This document shows, in pieces, positions 61,379 through 64,000 of a stretch of DNA of 64,000 nt; position 1 is the stretch's first letter; every line of letters begins with the position of its first letter. The DNA comes from Micromonospora sp. CCTCC AA 2012012. GTDB taxonomy: Bacteria > Actinomycetota > Actinomycetes > Mycobacteriales > Micromonosporaceae. A program made the translations under genes and the position numbers. The notes below the pieces were generated by a model. It had not been told where the DNA came from. It worked only from the letters and a program-made list of their open reading frames with translations, and made no database searches. The stretch lies in NCBI RefSeq assembly GCF_040499845.1, contig NZ_CP159342.1, forward strand, positions 5,580,001-5,644,000, in the 5' to 3' direction.

Positions 61379-61902
61379 CCCGGGCCGTGCTGTCGATCGG
61401 CAGCAACCTCGGCGACCGCCTCGCCCACCTGCGCGGCGCGGTGGCCGCGCTCGGCGACGCGGTGCGGGTCGTCTCGGGTGTCTACGAGACTCCACCGTGG
61501 GGGGACGCCGACCAGCCGGCGTACCTGAACGCGGCGGTCATGGTCGTGGACCCGGCGGCGGACGCGCGGGACTGGCTGGCCCGGGCCCGCGCCGCCGAGG
61601 CGGCGGCCGGCCGGACCCGCGACCCGGAACGCCGCTTCGGGCCGCGCACCCTCGACGTGGACGTCATCGCGGTCTGGGACGACGCGGGCCAGCCGGTGCT
61701 CAGCGACGACGCGGAGCTGACCCTGCCGCACCCTCGCGCCCACCTGCGGGCCTTCGTGCTGCGACCGTGGATCGACATGGAGCCGCACGGTCGGCTGCCC
61801 GGCCACGGTTGGCTGACCGACCTGCTCAACGCCGAGCCACTGGCGTCCAACGCGCTGGAACTGAGTCCCCGGCCCGATCTGGCGTTAGAGTCGGACGCAT
61901 GA
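61375..61902 (+). CDS. folK: HPPK, 6-hydroxymethyl-7,8-dihydropterin pyrophosphokinase
   Basis: 175 residues. SIGSNLGDRLAHLRGA, the ATP/pterin region VYETPPWGDADQPAYLNA, and FGPRTLDVDVIAVW with the metal-binding Asp pair are complete. It transfers pyrophosphate from ATP to the pterin, directly before FolP. Start overlaps the folB stop by 4 bp. Confidence 0.95.
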   Translation: MTRAVLSIGSNLGDRLAHLRGAVAALGDAVRVVSGVYETPPWGDADQPAYLNAAVMVVDPAADARDWLARARAAEAAAGRTRDPERRFGPRTLDVDVIAVWDDAGQPVLSDDAELTLPHPRAHLRAFVLRPWIDMEPHGRLPGHGWLTDLLNAEPLASNALELSPRPDLALESDA

Positions 61903-61921
61903 CCCTGTGGAGCCGGACGGC

Positions 61922-62455
61922 ATGAGCCAGGCGCAGTCCCCGCGCGGGGGCGACCCCGACTTCCGGATGGGCCCCACCCGGATCTCCACGCTGGTCGTCG
62001 CCGCCCTGGCCGCCGCGGCGTTGGCCTGGCTGCTGATCAGCACCTTCTACTACGACGTCACGCCAAACCTACCCTGGCTGCCGGTGGTCACGCTGGCCGG
62101 GCTCGCGGTGCTGGAGGCGTACGCGGCGGTCAACACCCGCGCCCGGATCGAGCGGCGGCCCGGCCGGGAGCCGGTCAACCCGCTGCTGGTCGCCCGCTTC
62201 GTGGTGCTCGCCAAGGCCTCCGCGCTGGCCGGGGCCATCTTCGTCGGCGGTTACGCCGCGCTGACCGGCTGGCTCTTCGTGGAGGACACCAACGCCGCGA
62301 TCGGGGACCGGCCGTCGGCCGGTGCCGGGCTGCTCGCCTCGCTGGCCCTGGTCGCCGCCGCGCTCTGGCTGGAGCGGGCCTGCCGCGTGCCGGAGCAGGA
62401 GGACGACGAGGACCGCCCCGCCGGCGACCGGGAAAGGCGTCCCGGCCAGCGCTGA
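61922..62455 (+). CDS. DUF3180 membrane protein
   Basis: 177 residues from ATG 61922; GTG 61907 is possible. Four membrane helices, starting ISTLVVAALAAAALAWLLIS. This is the DUF3180 family, found directly after folK in many actinobacteria (Rv3605c in M. tuberculosis). Function unknown; its steady position suggests an envelope or folate-linked role. Confidence 0.87.
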   Translation: MSQAQSPRGGDPDFRMGPTRISTLVVAALAAAALAWLLISTFYYDVTPNLPWLPVVTLAGLAVLEAYAAVNTRARIERRPGREPVNPLLVARFVVLAKASALAGAIFVGGYAALTGWLFVEDTNAAIGDRPSAGAGLLASLALVAAALWLERACRVPEQEDDEDRPAGDRERRPGQR

Positions 62456-62573
62456 GTCGGGGGTTCCGCCCACCCCGGCCCGCAGGTACCGTCCCTGGCG
62501 ACCGGAGAGCAACGGCCGCCGCCGGTCCGCCCGCGTCGGACCCTGGACGGCCGCGACGTGGGAGGCACCCACC

Positions 62574-63794
62574 ATGGGGTACGACGAAACGGGCCGCACC
62601 GGGCCGGCGGAACCGTCGTCCGGAGTGCCCGCGGCGGTGCTGGAGAACGTCTTCGACGACCCCCTGCACGGTGAGCCCGGGCGGGACCGGATCGCCGTGC
62701 ACGTGGTCTGGGAGATCGTGCTGCTGGCCGGGCTGGGCGCCGCGGCGTACCTGCTCTGGCGGGCGGACCCGGCCGTCCTGCGCGGTGCCGGCCTGAAGTC
62801 CCTGCTGGTCGACGTGGTCGCGCTCGGCCTGCTGGTCCTCGCCGCGGGGCTGAGCCTGCGCGTCGCCGCGGTGAACCTCGCGATCGGCCCGGTCGCGGTG
62901 GCCACCGGGCTGCACCTCGCCGAGCAGGGCGACCGGGGGCTCCGGGAGGCCCTGCTGCCCGCGTTGGTCGTCGCCGCGCTCGGCGGTCTCGCCCTCGCCC
63001 TGGCGGTGGTGCTGCTGCACGTGCCCGCCTGGGCGGCGAGCCTGGCGGGGGCGGCCGGTGTGATCGTGTACATCGAGCGGCGGGCCGCGCCGGTCGCGGT
63101 CCAGGGCGGGTACGACCCCCGCCGCACCGCCTTCTACCTCTTCGCCGGCTTCGCGGCGGTGGCCGTCATCGGCGGTCTCCTCGGCGCGGTCAAGGCGATC
63201 CGGCGGCTGGTCGGCCGGTTCCGTGCGGTCGCCGATCCGGCCCGCCGCCGGGGCGCGGTCGCGGCGGTGGTGACCGCGCTGGCGCTGGTGGTGTCGACCG
63301 TGCTGGCGATGCTGGCCGGTGTGCTGATCGCCGCCAACGGCGACGGGCCGGTCGCGCCGACCACCGGGCTGGACTGGACGGTGCTGGCGGTCGGCGCGGC
63401 GCTGCTCGCCGGCACCAGCGCGTACGGCCGCCGGGGCGGGATCTTCGGCACGCTCCTGGCGGCCAGCCTCGTCGTCGTCCTCCTCGCCTGGGCCCACGCC
63501 CGGGGCTGGGCGCCGAACCGGTGGGCGGTCGGCGGTGCCGTCCTCGGTGCCGGTCTGCTGGTGACCCGCCTGGTCGAGGCGTTCGGCCGGCCCCGGACTG
63601 CGGCCGGCGACACCGAGACCCTCCCGCCCGCCGACGGCACCATCAGCGCCGGTTGGTCGCTGGCCCGTCCCGGCCGGGTGGAGAACTGGCCCCCGGTGCT
63701 GCCGGTGCAGGCCACCGAGAGCCCGGTCGACCCGTGGGAGTCCGCCCCGCGCTGGGAGGCCGGCGCGCAGCGGTGGGACGCCGACGACCGGTGA
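62574..63794 (+). CDS. Polytopic membrane protein, ABC-permease-like
   Basis: 406 residues from ATG 62574. About nine membrane helices. The stretch LVVDVVALGLLVLAAGLSLR, then NLAIGPVAVATGLHLAEQG, resembles sugar or branched-chain ABC permeases (RbsC type), but no ATPase or binding protein gene is seen beside it within the window. The C-terminal ~60 residues are Pro/Trp-rich and cytosolic. Substrate unknown. Confidence 0.65.
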   Translation: MGYDETGRTGPAEPSSGVPAAVLENVFDDPLHGEPGRDRIAVHVVWEIVLLAGLGAAAYLLWRADPAVLRGAGLKSLLVDVVALGLLVLAAGLSLRVAAVNLAIGPVAVATGLHLAEQGDRGLREALLPALVVAALGGLALALAVVLLHVPAWAASLAGAAGVIVYIERRAAPVAVQGGYDPRRTAFYLFAGFAAVAVIGGLLGAVKAIRRLVGRFRAVADPARRRGAVAAVVTALALVVSTVLAMLAGVLIAANGDGPVAPTTGLDWTVLAVGAALLAGTSAYGRRGGIFGTLLAASLVVVLLAWAHARGWAPNRWAVGGAVLGAGLLVTRLVEAFGRPRTAAGDTETLPPADGTISAGWSLARPGRVENWPPVLPVQATESPVDPWESAPRWEAGAQRWDADDR

Positions 63795-63851
63795 ACCGCG
63801 TCGCCCCGCGTCCGACGGGCCGCCGGTGATCTCGCCGGTTAGGCTCGGCGC

Positions 63852-64000
63852 ATGACCGAGACTCCTGCCACCGGCGCCGGCGGCCGTACCTTCGACCAGC
63901 TCGACCAGCTCTCCACTGAGGAGCTGCGTGAGCAGGCGTTCCACCTGGCCCGGGAGCGGCGCGACGTCGGGTTCTTCTGGTCGGTGCTGCGGCACCTGCC
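63852..64000 (+). CDS. Conserved hypothetical protein, 3'-truncated by the window end
   Basis: Starts ATG 63852; the visible 49 residues include FDQLDQLSTEELREQAFHLA and RRDVGFFWSVLRHLP, an alpha-helical protein without a membrane segment in view. I recall similar short proteins in Micromonosporaceae, but the function is unknown. Continues past 64000. Confidence 0.6.
   Translation, partial: MTETPATGAGGRTFDQLDQLSTEELREQAFHLARERRDVGFFWSVLRHL

Overview
The window is a piece of chromosome from a high-GC actinomycete, most probably Micromonosporaceae (Micromonospora/Salinispora type). Signs are the extreme GC3, many GTG starts, ATGA/GTGA gene overlaps, a mycosin/EccC/EccD type VII secretion locus, a mycothiol-era DinB-like protein, and two blocks syntenic with mycobacteria (crp-nth-tlpA-nudL-marP and folP-folB-folK-DUF3180). 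No tRNA, rRNA, CRISPR array, IS element or phage was seen.

Layout. (1) 1-3131: truncated TAP-family hydrolase, then a divergent atypical SDR/TetR pair with an inverted-repeat operator. (2) 3125-12402: a minus-strand acyl-CoA catabolic operon (TetR, TIGR03084, AtuA-like, acyl-CoA dehydrogenase, carboxyltransferase, biotin carboxylase/BCCP, acyl-CoA dehydrogenase), in the order I recall for the M. tuberculosis fadE12-accA2-accD2-fadE13-Rv0976c block. (3) 12534-18208: a small unassigned biosynthetic/glycosylation cluster: a fused epimerase-aminotransferase faces a five-gene operon of split Alg14/Alg13-like glycosyltransferase, two methyltransferases and a radical SAM enzyme. (4) 18274-26944: phosphoesterase, Crp, CbiZ, CapA-like lipoprotein, nth-tlpA-nudL-marP, two PAP2 phosphatases. 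(5) 26998-33882: minimal type VII secretion set, mycP-eccC divergent from eccD. (6) 33937-46768: housekeeping (ppa, dacB, DUF2342 protease, tilS, hpt, ftsH, folE) interrupted by a MarR/VOC pair with twin operators, an AlkA-like glycosylase, a GGT, a GlxA-like regulator and a tiny membrane protein. (7) 46833-59623: a chromosomal type IV-secretion-like locus (pilin-like and PrgI-like proteins, VirB4-like ATPase, VirB6/TrbL-like membrane protein, VirB8-like protein, peptidoglycan hydrolase, degenerate FtsK/EccC-like protein) without a relaxase, lying between folE and folP. (8) 59979-64000: folP-folB-folK-DUF3180, a permease-like membrane protein and the start of another gene.

The points most worth following are the 12.5-18.2 kb cluster, the relaxase-less secretion locus between folE and folP, a 48-bp repeat family that begins exactly at stop codons, folE with an apparent CTG start, and several near-perfect operators and terminators. 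Family assignments come from motifs read in the translated sequence and from memory of the families; no database search was run.
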